Below, one piece after another: positions 26,645 through 35,935 of a DNA stretch of 36,204 bases (positions are counted from its first letter, which is position 1; every line of letters starts with the position of its first letter). This DNA comes from a virus. A model generated the notes under the pieces. That model ran no database searches, had not been told where the DNA came from, and worked only from the letters and a program-made list of their open reading frames with translations. The stretch lies in IMG/VR virus record IMGVR_UViG_3300042868_008862, positions 1 to 36,204 of that record; one strand, given 5' to 3'. A program made the position numbers and the translations under genes.

Positions 26645-26694
26645 AATTATCTTTTTGAAATGAACGTATAAACTATTTATTTCAAAAGATAATT
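26645..26694. repeat. Long inverted repeat before the gp7-position gene
   Basis: The arm at 26645-26661 pairs with 26679-26694 over 16 bp with a single bulged T, leaving a 17-base loop. The right arm overlaps the end of the TATTTATT box and finishes one base before the ATG at 26696. On a read-through transcript from gene 6 the hairpin would hide the start region. A transcript starting at the box would lack the left arm. Confidence 0.75.
26674..26681 (+). promoter_or_regulatory. Late-promoter-like TATTTATT box
   Basis: TATTTATT lies 14 nt before the ATG at 26696 in a 73-base gap, inside the loop and right arm of a long inverted repeat. Spacing matches the boxes at 1372 and 13819 to within one base. 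Confidence 0.5.
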
Positions 26695-26695
26695 A

Positions 26696-29600
26696 ATGTC
26701 TCAATCATATAGAATAAGAACCGAAGTCGGTAAGGATAAGTACGTAAATGTACTATTAGAACAAGATTTCGAACAATTAGAAATCCTTTCATTAAAGATT
26801 CTTCAAAGTCAAATTTACACTAGATTATGTTCAGATTATGGTGTTGTTGCTGGAAGAATTACCGCTAATTCAGGGTTCGGTTTACCAAATTGTAAAGTGT
26901 CTATTTTCATCCCTCTATCCAATGAGGATGAAAACAATCCTATTATATCTGATTTATATCCCTATAAACTTTTAAGTGATACTAATGAAGATGGTTATAG
27001 ATATAATCTATTACCTTATGTTAAATCACATAGTGGACATAACCCGACTGGTTCTTTTCCTGACAGAATAGATGTACTTACAGACCCAAATTTAATAGAA
27101 GTTTACGACAAATATTATAAATTTACGGTAAAAACAAATGATAGTGGGGACTTTTTAATATTTGGTGTTCCATTAGGTACTCAAACAATTCACGTTGATA
27201 TTGACTTATCTGATATTGGTGAGTTTTCATTATCACCCCAAGATTTAATTAGATTGGGTGTTGCGACCGAATCTCAAGTTGCTGGTACAGAATTCAGAAC
27301 ATCGACCGACCTAAATACATTACCACAAATAATAACACTTAATAGAACAATTAATGTTGAGCCATTGTGGGGTCAACCTGAAGTTTGTACTATTGGAATT
27401 ACAAGAACTGATTTCGATATTACAGAGGAATCAGGTATAGAAATTACGCCAACAGCAATTTTTATGGGTAGTATTTTCTCAAATGGTAACGACCAATTTC
27501 AAACTCAGAGATGCAGACCAAAATTAAGAAGTGGTGATTTGTGTAACTTAGTTGCAGGCCCTGGTGAAATATTAGCAATTAGACAAACAATATTTAATGA
27601 TGATACAGGAAGACCTGTTTTAGAAACTTTCCCTTTGGAATCAGGAGGTCAAGTTATTGACGATAATGGTGCTTGGTTGGTTGACGTACCTATGAATTTA
27701 GATTATGTCACAACTAATGAGTTTGGTGAAAGAGTAATTTCTAATGACCCAAAAGTTGGTATTCCGACAAGAGGAAAATATCGATTTAAAATTAAATGGA
27801 ATCAATCACCTACTTTGTCTGAGGACATAAAAAGAGGTTATTTCTTAGTTCCAAATGTTAGAGAATATGGTTGGGAAGTAAATGTGGACAAAGACCCCTT
27901 AGTTATACAAGATTGGATAACTAACCCATTATCAATACCACCAACTATTGACCCAAACTTTTATCCAAACAATGAATTAGCAAAAAAATCGTATTCCTTT
28001 AGTTTAGATTGGAATGATTATGTTGACCCTCAAACTGCAATTAATTGCGAAGATACATTTTATTTAATGTCTTTTAACAAAGTTTACACTGTATCACAAC
28101 TAATTGACCAATATAGAAGGGGATTTTTACCGAATGAATTCGTTGGAATAAAAAATAATTTAGATGATGCGTGTGAAAGTGATAACGTAAAGTTTCCAAA
28201 CAATGATGCAAATTATAGATTTGATTTATTGTATTTGTTAGCACTTGTGGCTATGTTTATTTTTAAACCAATTTTATTTGGTTTAGTTCCTATAATTCAT
28301 ATTGTTGCTGCTTTGGTTGCAATTTTAGGGTTCGTATTTGGAATTATTGTTGGGGTTATTTTATATATCGTTTTACCAATATGTTATGTTATTGCGGGAA
28401 TTGTCGCTTTTTTGAATTGGTTAGGTGCTGGTTTGGAACCTATTGATTGTATTGACCCTGAAGAGATTAATCAAATTATGGACGATATGTTCAATTTGTA
28501 TAAAAAAATATTGAATATAAATTTACCATTGTTAGTTTATCCCAATTGTGAATTGTGTTCTTGTGAACCAGGAGGTGAGTTAAGTACCCCACCATCAAGT
28601 GTTCAATCCTCAGGTAATTATGTCGCAGCAGCCACAGAAACGGGTGGAAATGGTATTTTATCAACATATATGTTACCTACCCAATATGATGTCAAAGATG
28701 TTGATGTTCAGTTTAGAAGTGGTATACAAGCTTTATTGGCTGGTGCTGCATATACTCGTGATGAACCATCAGGTAAGGCAAGAGTCCCCCAATTTTCAAG
28801 TTTTGGAACAGATACTACTTGTCCTTCTGTTAGTACACCTGAAGACCCAACAAAAATAGTTTTATTTACTAACAACCTCACTTTAGCGGAAAGAATTAAT
28901 TTATTTAACGTAAAAGCTAAATATTTCGATGAGAATCAAATAACAAATCCTGGTGGAGGTGTAAACAGAATTAAAGTAACTTTCAACACACCAAATAATA
29001 ATCCACTTACAAAATTCCATTTGGATAATATGTTAGTAATTTCTTGTAAAGAAAATACTTTATCAAATTTTCCAGTTGGTCAAATTATTACGTTCCAAGA
29101 CCCGAACTTAAGTTCGGATATAAATATTAATGGTTTTACACAATTAAATCAATATGGAACTGGTGCTGTAACTGGTTCAACATATCGTCAACAACCTATA
29201 GAAAATGTACAATTATCATATGCAAATCCAAATGGTAATGGTTCTATCTCAGTGTTAGGGGGTTATGACTTATTTTTCTCAGGAGACCCACAATTCCATA
29301 AGTTTCCTATGGATATTGAGTATTTCCAAGTAATTACAGCTATGACCTATTCAAATTATACTGGTCAATGTCAGTCAGCAAGTTTAAGTAATAATAAAAC
29401 ATTACCACATCGTACTTTAGGTAATGATACATTGTTAAGAGAGGTAAATGGTGTTTACTCTTATAGTTATTATCCACCATCACCACCACATCAACAGTTC
29501 CCGCCAGCAAGATTATACAATCCTATGAAATTGTATAAAAAAAATACTGAACAAGTTATTGTTTTTCTTGTAAGAGGTGTTGACCCATATTCAACCAGAC

Positions 29601-32044
29601 AACCTTGTGAATATGATTTGAGTAGATTGTTCGGATATGACTTGGATGTTAACGGACTACCACAAGGTAACGTTATAGTTAGAGGTAATTATAAACTTAA
29701 TATACCAATACAAGCATCAAATAATAATAATAATCTAAATGGTCTAAGGGCTGTGAGACATAGTTTTGGGATAACAAGCACAACCCAAAATATTTTATCT
29801 ACGTCAGATATAATAACGGGAATACCACTATACTATAATTCTTTTAATTTTGAATTGTCCACAAGTGGTTTGGCTAAATTTAGTAGTTTTACTTCTGATA
29901 TGCCAAGTTATTATTCTAGTTTGGACTCATCTGTTCCTGCAAGTTTTAGACCAAACGATGTACCATCAACAAGTCAAATTAGTTTAAGTAGATTTGCTGA
30001 AACACCTTCAGTGTTTTACAACAACTCAGAAGTTTTGAGGGTGAAAAGTCATGCGGCAACCATTAATCAATTCGCAAACCCAACCTTACCATTTCAAGGG
30101 GGTAATTCACCATATTATTGGGGGTTTTCTGTTGAAATTGATTCATTTTTAGGTACATTTCCTGCTGGTTCAAACACATCAGGCTGTAATCGTGATTATT
30201 TTGGGGCATTACCTAATGATTATCTTTATGATACGAGAGGATACTATGTTAATGAAATTATAGATGGTGGTTCTTTGATGGGACAAGAAAAATCTCGTAT
30301 TACAAGTGCAGTATTTGATTTTTATGCTGATGGTTGGTACTTTGCCCCAAGATACAACAATACGTATAATTTCCAAGCGGCAACAACACCTACGAATGCA
30401 AGAAAAATAATAATGCGTTCAGATAGATTACCAACTTCATCAACCGTTACTGATGTACAAGGAAATAGCTTACCATTACAAAGTAATCTAATCTTTAGTT
30501 TGTTCAGATTAAGTGATAGTGGTTTAGCTCAAGGAACTACTGGTACAGCATCATTCATTGGTGGAGGAGCTGACCCATCAAATTTAGATTTAGTTACCTC
30601 TGAGTCAGTTCCCAATCCTGTTTTTGAATCATTTACTTGTGAGAATGCAGTACCATTATTTTGTTATACTGTAGGTACGAACAACGAAATTTCAATAAAA
30701 CCTGATGATAACATTTGTTACACAAATGGTGTGACTGGAAAAAAAATAATGAAAAACGGATGTTATCAACTTATTTCAGAAATCTTGTTATCACTACCTG
30801 CTGACCTTTTAATTGTTAATGAATGGACATCAAGGTTATTAGTTAATTTCGGTGCTTGTAGAAATGTGTGGTCTCATTTATTCGTTAATAATTGGATTAA
30901 TGGTTCTTTGTATGCGTTTGCATTTAAAAATGACAGAATTTTTGATGCTAATAATGTACCACGTAGTCAATATTGTCGTAGGACATTATATCTACACCCA
31001 ACAAACAATTTTTATTATAGAAGTAGTCCATACGTAACTGGAACAACGACTGGATTTATTGGTGCACCACCAAGTACTTTCAACATATTACCTTTCGTAC
31101 CTGGTATCCCTTTCGGTGGGAATGATAGGAACTTGAAGTTCCCAACAACTATGTTAGATTTAGGTCCTAGGTCTCAATTTTTACAAGAACTTGTTTTTTC
31201 TGATGAATTTGATGGTTATGTTGTTAACAGAATGGATGATTCATCTTATTCTGATGTAAGTGAGATATTAAATCTACTTATAATAAGTAGATTAACAAAT
31301 CTAAGTTTTATTGGTATATTATTGAGTGCTGCAGGTGGAACTATATTTGAATTCTTCTTAAATAATAGAGATTTATTTAAAAACCTTGTTGATGCTGATT
31401 ATGCCCAAATGATATCTATAAGTTCCGAATTAGGAATTTCAGCTTTCGAACCTGCAAATTATCCTACTGACCCAAATGGACAAGACCCTATTTATATCAA
31501 TAGCCCGTTTGCTAGTGATGTTGTAATGGGAATATTTTGGTCAAGTGATACACAAGTTAGAGATTATATATCACCAAAAAGAAATATAATCAACACCAAT
31601 GCTAATTTAGGTTCAATTTGTGGGTTTTCAAATATACCTGTGTTCTCGCAAGAAGTTCCATTCTATCAATGGCAAATACAACCAAACGCAGATGGTGGTG
31701 CTGCTGAGAGTATTTTTGGGTCTCAAGGAAACAATTGGTTTACTAACCCCATTAATAGTAATGGTACTTTTTTTAGTTCAAACTATCAATCAATGGACAG
31801 ATTACAACAAACTTCTAGATATTTTAGATATGATAGTAATACTAAAGGTACTGGTTATATTTTTGCTACAGACCAAAATGGTGATGAAGATGGTAATAGA
31901 CAATTATGGTCACACAATAATCCTGACGACAACAACATCACTGTTGGTGCACCATTCCACTTCTATTTTGGTCTGAAAAAAGGAAAAACTTCTTTTGATA
32001 GATTTAGAAGAAAATGGATAAAATTTGATACAATAACTGATTAA
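26696..32044 (+). CDS. Giant baseplate wedge-type protein in gp7 position, with internal hydrophobic segment
   Basis: This is a 1782-residue protein that follows gene 6 where T4 has gene 7 (gp7, 1032 residues); homology to gp7 is not visible by eye. Residues about 45-175 look like a carboxypeptidase-regulatory-like beta-sandwich (GRITANSGFGLPNCKVSIFI, then FTVKTNDSGDFLIFGVPLG). A well-ordered block at about 240-400 includes GPGEILAIRQTI and YVTTNEFGERV. Residues about 511-580 are almost entirely hydrophobic, enough for two or three membrane spans, followed by a Cys cluster (CELCSC). The remaining 1150 residues are Asn/Thr/Ser/Tyr-rich and beta-like, as in peripheral baseplate proteins. It ends by sharing one base (TAATG) with the next gene. 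A structural role is secure from context; the individual function is inferred. Confidence 0.65.
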   Translation: MSQSYRIRTEVGKDKYVNVLLEQDFEQLEILSLKILQSQIYTRLCSDYGVVAGRITANSGFGLPNCKVSIFIPLSNEDENNPIISDLYPYKLLSDTNEDGYRYNLLPYVKSHSGHNPTGSFPDRIDVLTDPNLIEVYDKYYKFTVKTNDSGDFLIFGVPLGTQTIHVDIDLSDIGEFSLSPQDLIRLGVATESQVAGTEFRTSTDLNTLPQIITLNRTINVEPLWGQPEVCTIGITRTDFDITEESGIEITPTAIFMGSIFSNGNDQFQTQRCRPKLRSGDLCNLVAGPGEILAIRQTIFNDDTGRPVLETFPLESGGQVIDDNGAWLVDVPMNLDYVTTNEFGERVISNDPKVGIPTRGKYRFKIKWNQSPTLSEDIKRGYFLVPNVREYGWEVNVDKDPLVIQDWITNPLSIPPTIDPNFYPNNELAKKSYSFSLDWNDYVDPQTAINCEDTFYLMSFNKVYTVSQLIDQYRRGFLPNEFVGIKNNLDDACESDNVKFPNNDANYRFDLLYLLALVAMFIFKPILFGLVPIIHIVAALVAILGFVFGIIVGVILYIVLPICYVIAGIVAFLNWLGAGLEPIDCIDPEEINQIMDDMFNLYKKILNINLPLLVYPNCELCSCEPGGELSTPPSSVQSSGNYVAAATETGGNGILSTYMLPTQYDVKDVDVQFRSGIQALLAGAAYTRDEPSGKARVPQFSSFGTDTTCPSVSTPEDPTKIVLFTNNLTLAERINLFNVKAKYFDENQITNPGGGVNRIKVTFNTPNNNPLTKFHLDNMLVISCKENTLSNFPVGQIITFQDPNLSSDININGFTQLNQYGTGAVTGSTYRQQPIENVQLSYANPNGNGSISVLGGYDLFFSGDPQFHKFPMDIEYFQVITAMTYSNYTGQCQSASLSNNKTLPHRTLGNDTLLREVNGVYSYSYYPPSPPHQQFPPARLYNPMKLYKKNTEQVIVFLVRGVDPYSTRQPCEYDLSRLFGYDLDVNGLPQGNVIVRGNYKLNIPIQASNNNNNLNGLRAVRHSFGITSTTQNILSTSDIITGIPLYYNSFNFELSTSGLAKFSSFTSDMPSYYSSLDSSVPASFRPNDVPSTSQISLSRFAETPSVFYNNSEVLRVKSHAATINQFANPTLPFQGGNSPYYWGFSVEIDSFLGTFPAGSNTSGCNRDYFGALPNDYLYDTRGYYVNEIIDGGSLMGQEKSRITSAVFDFYADGWYFAPRYNNTYNFQAATTPTNARKIIMRSDRLPTSSTVTDVQGNSLPLQSNLIFSLFRLSDSGLAQGTTGTASFIGGGADPSNLDLVTSESVPNPVFESFTCENAVPLFCYTVGTNNEISIKPDDNICYTNGVTGKKIMKNGCYQLISEILLSLPADLLIVNEWTSRLLVNFGACRNVWSHLFVNNWINGSLYAFAFKNDRIFDANNVPRSQYCRRTLYLHPTNNFYYRSSPYVTGTTTGFIGAPPSTFNILPFVPGIPFGGNDRNLKFPTTMLDLGPRSQFLQELVFSDEFDGYVVNRMDDSSYSDVSEILNLLIISRLTNLSFIGILLSAAGGTIFEFFLNNRDLFKNLVDADYAQMISISSELGISAFEPANYPTDPNGQDPIYINSPFASDVVMGIFWSSDTQVRDYISPKRNIINTNANLGSICGFSNIPVFSQEVPFYQWQIQPNADGGAAESIFGSQGNNWFTNPINSNGTFFSSNYQSMDRLQQTSRYFRYDSNTKGTGYIFATDQNGDEDGNRQLWSHNNPDDNNITVGAPFHFYFGLKKGKTSFDRFRRKWIKFDTITD

Positions 32045-33864
32045 TGGGAAATATTAACTATACAAGAGTTGTTTTGGGGTCTTTGAGGTATAAGTCAGCG
32101 CCAAATACTGATTTATCCTTTCAGATTCCATTTAAGAGTACTCAACGTGAGTTGATAGAGTACGATAGGAGTGCTGATATAAATTTACAACAAGTATTCC
32201 AAGATGAAAGGGAAGCTTCAAATTTGTTCAGACCATCTTGTAAATTTAATGTAGTATTCAAAAATGCTTACACAGGTACAACCAATTACAGACCTTTCGA
32301 ACGAAACTTGTATTACACCAATGCTGAAGAAGTTATAAGTTCTAGATGTGTATATAATAATAATAGTTCACCTTTACCTTGGGGTGGTTTTCCACTATAT
32401 AATGAATTTGATTTTATACGAAACGATTACAATGTTTCAGGTTACACAACATCACCAAATAATCATATAAATTTTGTAGCAAGTAGTGCAAGTACGTATA
32501 ATTGGAATTTCTTTTTATCGTATGGGTATGATAATGATTATACCAAGGAACACACTGCAACCTTTTTGATACCTGATGATATAAATCCTTACTATGAGAC
32601 AGTTAATTGGGTAGTAGGTGATGGTATCCCCTTCGTATTGACAAAAGGAACTTTCAATGGTAGAAATGTTTTAAGATTTAGATGTCCAATAAAACATGGT
32701 ATGGATGTGGGTGAATATGTTCAACTAAGTTCAAATTTTACTTACGATAATAGTAGATTATTTCAAGTTTATAGTTTGGGGGATTATAGTTATGGTTCTG
32801 AAGAGTATATTTTTAATTTGGTTGATTATGGATACACCGGAACAACATTCAGTGTTGGACTAAAAGGAACTGCTAAAAGAGTTTTAAATCCAAATAACGT
32901 CACTGATACAATCTCAGAGTATTATGTTAGAAAACACAAAATAGTTACAAATGTTAATGATGCTTTATTAGTTAAAACTGGTTTTGAAGAAAATAGTTAC
33001 AACAATGTAAAGAAGTATGAAAGTAGTGGTTTTACCCCTGATGGCCAGGCAAGAGTTTCTGTTAAGGAGGGAGGTCAAGCATATTCATTAACCTTCAATA
33101 AAAAAATAGATATTGGTTCTTTATTAGACAATCAACGAAGACCATTAACAGAATTATTTTTTACGGTGATTTGGAAGGGATATTTTGGATGGACTTTGGG
33201 CATGCCTAAAATTTCACCCCAAACTGGTTTCTACGGATTAAAACAAGGATGGGAATTCAATTTACCCTTAGATACAACAACTAATCAACCTAGTCCTTGG
33301 TGGCAAAATTCAGAATCTAGGTCTGAAACAAATTTTCCGATTGGAACATATACAACAACTCAAACTTCACAACCTCAGTATGGATTTACATATGTTGAAA
33401 CTCTAAATGAGGGGGATGAGATGGATGGTGAGATATGTGAGTGGAATAATTTTGCCCAAACTGAAAGAATGATTGTAGACATATATCATAAAATACGATT
33501 TAATCCTTTTGTTTTTGCAACTAACTCAAACACGATAGATAACCTCAATTCTAGAGGTTATTATTATAAACCATTTTATAGTTTACCAATACGTGTTTTT
33601 TCTGATTATATTGAGGATGGTAATTTTAACACAATAGTTGGTGTACCCGATTACGCATATTTCTCAACATCACAAAATACCTTTAGATGGAGGGATTTAT
33701 ATCCATATGGCTTTGTTGACTCAACTGGATTGGGTTATGATTATCCATTTTTAAATGGTGTTCATTATCCTTATGACAATTATACTTTTAGAATAATACC
33801 TGAAGGAACTAATTATACAGAACAAACTATAATAACTCAACCAACAATAGATAATTGTGAATAA
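32044..33864 (+). CDS. Structural protein of the baseplate wedge region, family unknown
   Basis: This is a 606-residue, beta-rich protein with many Tyr, Asn and Phe residues, no signal peptide and no membrane span. It occupies the place of T4 gene 8 but is nearly twice as long as gp8 (334), and I see no gp8 motif. The C-terminal third is the most ordered part, with EICEWNNFAQTERMIVDIYH and YYYKPFYSLPIRVFSDYIE. It is translationally coupled at both ends: its ATG overlaps the upstream stop by one base, and its last 8 bases overlap the next gene. This points to a stoichiometric partner in the same baseplate or fibre-attachment assembly. Confidence 0.6.
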   Translation: MGNINYTRVVLGSLRYKSAPNTDLSFQIPFKSTQRELIEYDRSADINLQQVFQDEREASNLFRPSCKFNVVFKNAYTGTTNYRPFERNLYYTNAEEVISSRCVYNNNSSPLPWGGFPLYNEFDFIRNDYNVSGYTTSPNNHINFVASSASTYNWNFFLSYGYDNDYTKEHTATFLIPDDINPYYETVNWVVGDGIPFVLTKGTFNGRNVLRFRCPIKHGMDVGEYVQLSSNFTYDNSRLFQVYSLGDYSYGSEEYIFNLVDYGYTGTTFSVGLKGTAKRVLNPNNVTDTISEYYVRKHKIVTNVNDALLVKTGFEENSYNNVKKYESSGFTPDGQARVSVKEGGQAYSLTFNKKIDIGSLLDNQRRPLTELFFTVIWKGYFGWTLGMPKISPQTGFYGLKQGWEFNLPLDTTTNQPSPWWQNSESRSETNFPIGTYTTTQTSQPQYGFTYVETLNEGDEMDGEICEWNNFAQTERMIVDIYHKIRFNPFVFATNSNTIDNLNSRGYYYKPFYSLPIRVFSDYIEDGNFNTIVGVPDYAYFSTSQNTFRWRDLYPYGFVDSTGLGYDYPFLNGVHYPYDNYTFRIIPEGTNYTEQTIITQPTIDNCE

Positions 33865-34702
33865 CAACAGATATTATATAACATTACCAGTAACCTCACA
33901 AGAGATAAACATACCAATAGAAATTACAGAAGATTTCTTAGGAAGGTCTGATAGTATTGAACTTTATGAAGATGAGGTTTTGGGTCAAGTTATTGGTATT
34001 CCATTTGATTTTGAAGTTGGTAGATATTCACATAATGAATATTCACCAACAAACACACAAACATCAGTTAACTACGAATTCTACTTTTATAGTGGAAATC
34101 CTAACACTTTGAGTGCAACAACATGCCCTTTATCAAGTTCACCTGATTTAACACTTTGGGGGAATAATTATTTGGCTGAAGGTTTCAATTCAAAAGAATT
34201 GTATTACTTTGCTAACTCTTTTGCAAATTCGTTTTTCAAACTTGATTTTTACGATAGACCTGACGAAAAAAACCAAACTAATTATTTTACCGTAATAATA
34301 CCAACTCAACAAGGTTTTACGACAACAGCGTCAATTTCACCTTACATAGCACCAGTACAAGTTAAAATACCAAAGTATAAATTGGATTTTGTTGGTGACA
34401 AAGAGGGTTTCTTTTTTTATTGGTTAAATGTACCACAATTTTTGACATTAGATACTTTTTATATGTCAATGAAATTTTTTGATGCAAAGTTGGGTGTTTT
34501 TGTAAGAATGATGAATGAACCTCAATGTCGATTACCAAACAAATACCAATTTGATTCAAGTATATATTTTTATAATAAAGTGAAACTGAATTACGATACA
34601 AAAAAATATGAAATTTTTGATGGTAAAAATCATAATAATAGAATAGGTACAACGACAAATCCTATGAAGTGGTACGAATATGTTAATCCACCAAATTTAT
34701 AA
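33857..34702 (+). CDS. Structural-type protein of unknown function, GTG start
   Basis: This is a 281-residue protein. The start is GTG at 33857, because an in-frame TAG at 33848 leaves no upstream ATG and the N-terminus NNNRYYITLPVTSQEINIPI reads as a complete beta-strand start. The middle is rich in Phe, Tyr and Asn. The C-terminal part contains a compact segment, FFFYWLNVPQFLTLDTFYMS, then KFFDAKLGVFVRMMNEPQCR. I do not recognise the family. It overlaps its upstream neighbour by 8 bases and the next gene by one (TAATG), so it belongs to the same coupled structural unit. The alternative non-ATG start codons just upstream (ATT, ATA) are less likely. Confidence 0.6.
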   Translation: MNNNRYYITLPVTSQEINIPIEITEDFLGRSDSIELYEDEVLGQVIGIPFDFEVGRYSHNEYSPTNTQTSVNYEFYFYSGNPNTLSATTCPLSSSPDLTLWGNNYLAEGFNSKELYYFANSFANSFFKLDFYDRPDEKNQTNYFTVIIPTQQGFTTTASISPYIAPVQVKIPKYKLDFVGDKEGFFFYWLNVPQFLTLDTFYMSMKFFDAKLGVFVRMMNEPQCRLPNKYQFDSSIYFYNKVKLNYDTKKYEIFDGKNHNNRIGTTTNPMKWYEYVNPPNL

Positions 34703-35880
34703 TGGAAAGTACAATTTATAACATAAGAATTTCACCTGAAAATATATCCAACGATTTATTTATTGTTCCGTATTTCGGAGGATTTTCCCCACAAATTAGT
34801 GGAGACCCTTGTTGTGTTACGACTTTTTCAACAACACAAAAATATGAAGGATTTACGTATGTTTACTCCTCTATGACAAATGTTTTATCAGGCGGTACTA
34901 ATGGGACTTCTTTATTAACAGGACTAACATTACCTATTTTATTTACACAATCAGCTGTAGATTTCGGATATTATTCAGTATTTGATGGAATGATATTACA
35001 ACAAGATGTAATGACTAATTTTGTCTTTACAGGCTCAACCATATTCCCAAACAATTTTACAGTAATTCTTTACAATACATCAGAAATAGAACTAAAAAAA
35101 TACTTGAGTTTTTCGAACTATCAAATTAGTTGGGGCGATGGTTCAACAACAACTATTGGACCTTATACTTCAACACCTTATACTCACACATATAGTTCTG
35201 CTGGAGAATATACAATAACTATGTCGGGCATGAGTCCTTGGGGTTATAACACAATTCAAAAAACACTAACAATACCATTCTCTTCAACTACGATTAACAA
35301 TCCAAATGGTACTGCGTATTTTACCCCACTTGGTGGAAGTTGGTCAGGAAGTGCTTTGAATTACAATTTTATTTATAGTGGTGATTCAGATTGTGAAACA
35401 ACAATAGAAGGATTCAATACATTTTTGGGTAACTCAGATTTAATCATATCAGGTTATAGTAAATCAGGACTTAATGATTTGGAAGTTTATGGTTCAATTA
35501 ATAACCCTAATTTTTATTTAGGAAAATATAAAATCGGATGGCAAGTTACAGGTAGTTCCAATGTTGTTGGTACTTTTTGGGGACCGAATCCAAATGGTTA
35601 TACAGCATATACTATTAATGGTGTTGATTACTATGACTATCCTGATGGTACGACTTTATTCATCGTTAGTGGTGTGTCTGAGGTTGATTATGTTTGTTCT
35701 GCTATAACTAAAAATGAAGCACTACTCAATGTTATTGATGAACCTGCAATACAAACAAATGTTTTTGTTGAAAGGGGTAAGAATTCGGGTATTGAAACGA
35801 TGATAAGATTGGGGGAGGTTGATAATCTTGGGGATTTAGATAATTATGGCTACGGATTTTTTAAAGTTACAAAGTTGTAA
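34702..35880 (+). CDS. Structural protein with PKD-like domain
   Basis: This is a 392-residue beta-rich protein. Residues about 118-190 form a PKD-like Ig-fold: the WGDG turn at 144-147 (YQISWGDGST), the HTYSSAGEYTITMSG strand pair, and a closing TLTIP strand. PKD domains are common surface-binding or spacer modules in virion and cell-surface proteins. The conserved-looking C-terminus VFVERGKNSGIETMIRLGEV with YGFFKVTKL may be an attachment domain. The start overlaps the upstream stop by one base. The stop codon lies inside a perfect hairpin. A role in the baseplate periphery or host-surface contact is plausible from domain content and position. Confidence 0.65.
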   Translation: MESTIYNIRISPENISNDLFIVPYFGGFSPQISGDPCCVTTFSTTQKYEGFTYVYSSMTNVLSGGTNGTSLLTGLTLPILFTQSAVDFGYYSVFDGMILQQDVMTNFVFTGSTIFPNNFTVILYNTSEIELKKYLSFSNYQISWGDGSTTTIGPYTSTPYTHTYSSAGEYTITMSGMSPWGYNTIQKTLTIPFSSTTINNPNGTAYFTPLGGSWSGSALNYNFIYSGDSDCETTIEGFNTFLGNSDLIISGYSKSGLNDLEVYGSINNPNFYLGKYKIGWQVTGSSNVVGTFWGPNPNGYTAYTINGVDYYDYPDGTTLFIVSGVSEVDYVCSAITKNEALLNVIDEPAIQTNVFVERGKNSGIETMIRLGEVDNLGDLDNYGYGFFKVTKL

Positions 35881-35894
35881 CTTTAATATTTATT
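35861..35894 (+). terminator. Candidate terminator hairpin overlapping the stop codon at 35880
   Basis: TTAAAGTTAC (35861-35870) and GTAACTTTAA (35877-35886) are perfect reverse complements, giving a 10-bp stem with a 6-base loop followed by T-rich TATTTATT. The TAA stop lies in the right arm. The stem is A/T-rich and the T tract is interrupted, so termination may be partial; a translating ribosome would open it. Confidence 0.5.
35887..35894 (+). promoter_or_regulatory. Late-promoter-like TATTTATT box abutting the hairpin
   Basis: TATTTATT begins at the base after the 10-bp hairpin and lies 41 nt before the ATG at 35936. Spacing is longer than at the best sites, but it is the only gap in the last 4 kb and marks the start of a new gene. 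Confidence 0.4.
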
Positions 35895-35935
35895 AATAGG
35901 TTAGTCAATATAAACTTAGAATAAAAGAATAATAA

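Noticed and set aside
31620-31976. Same-strand 118-codon frame within the gp7-position gene
   Set aside because: Alternative-frame shadow of AT-rich coding DNA with a Leu/Met-rich random-looking product; the main frame is continuous.
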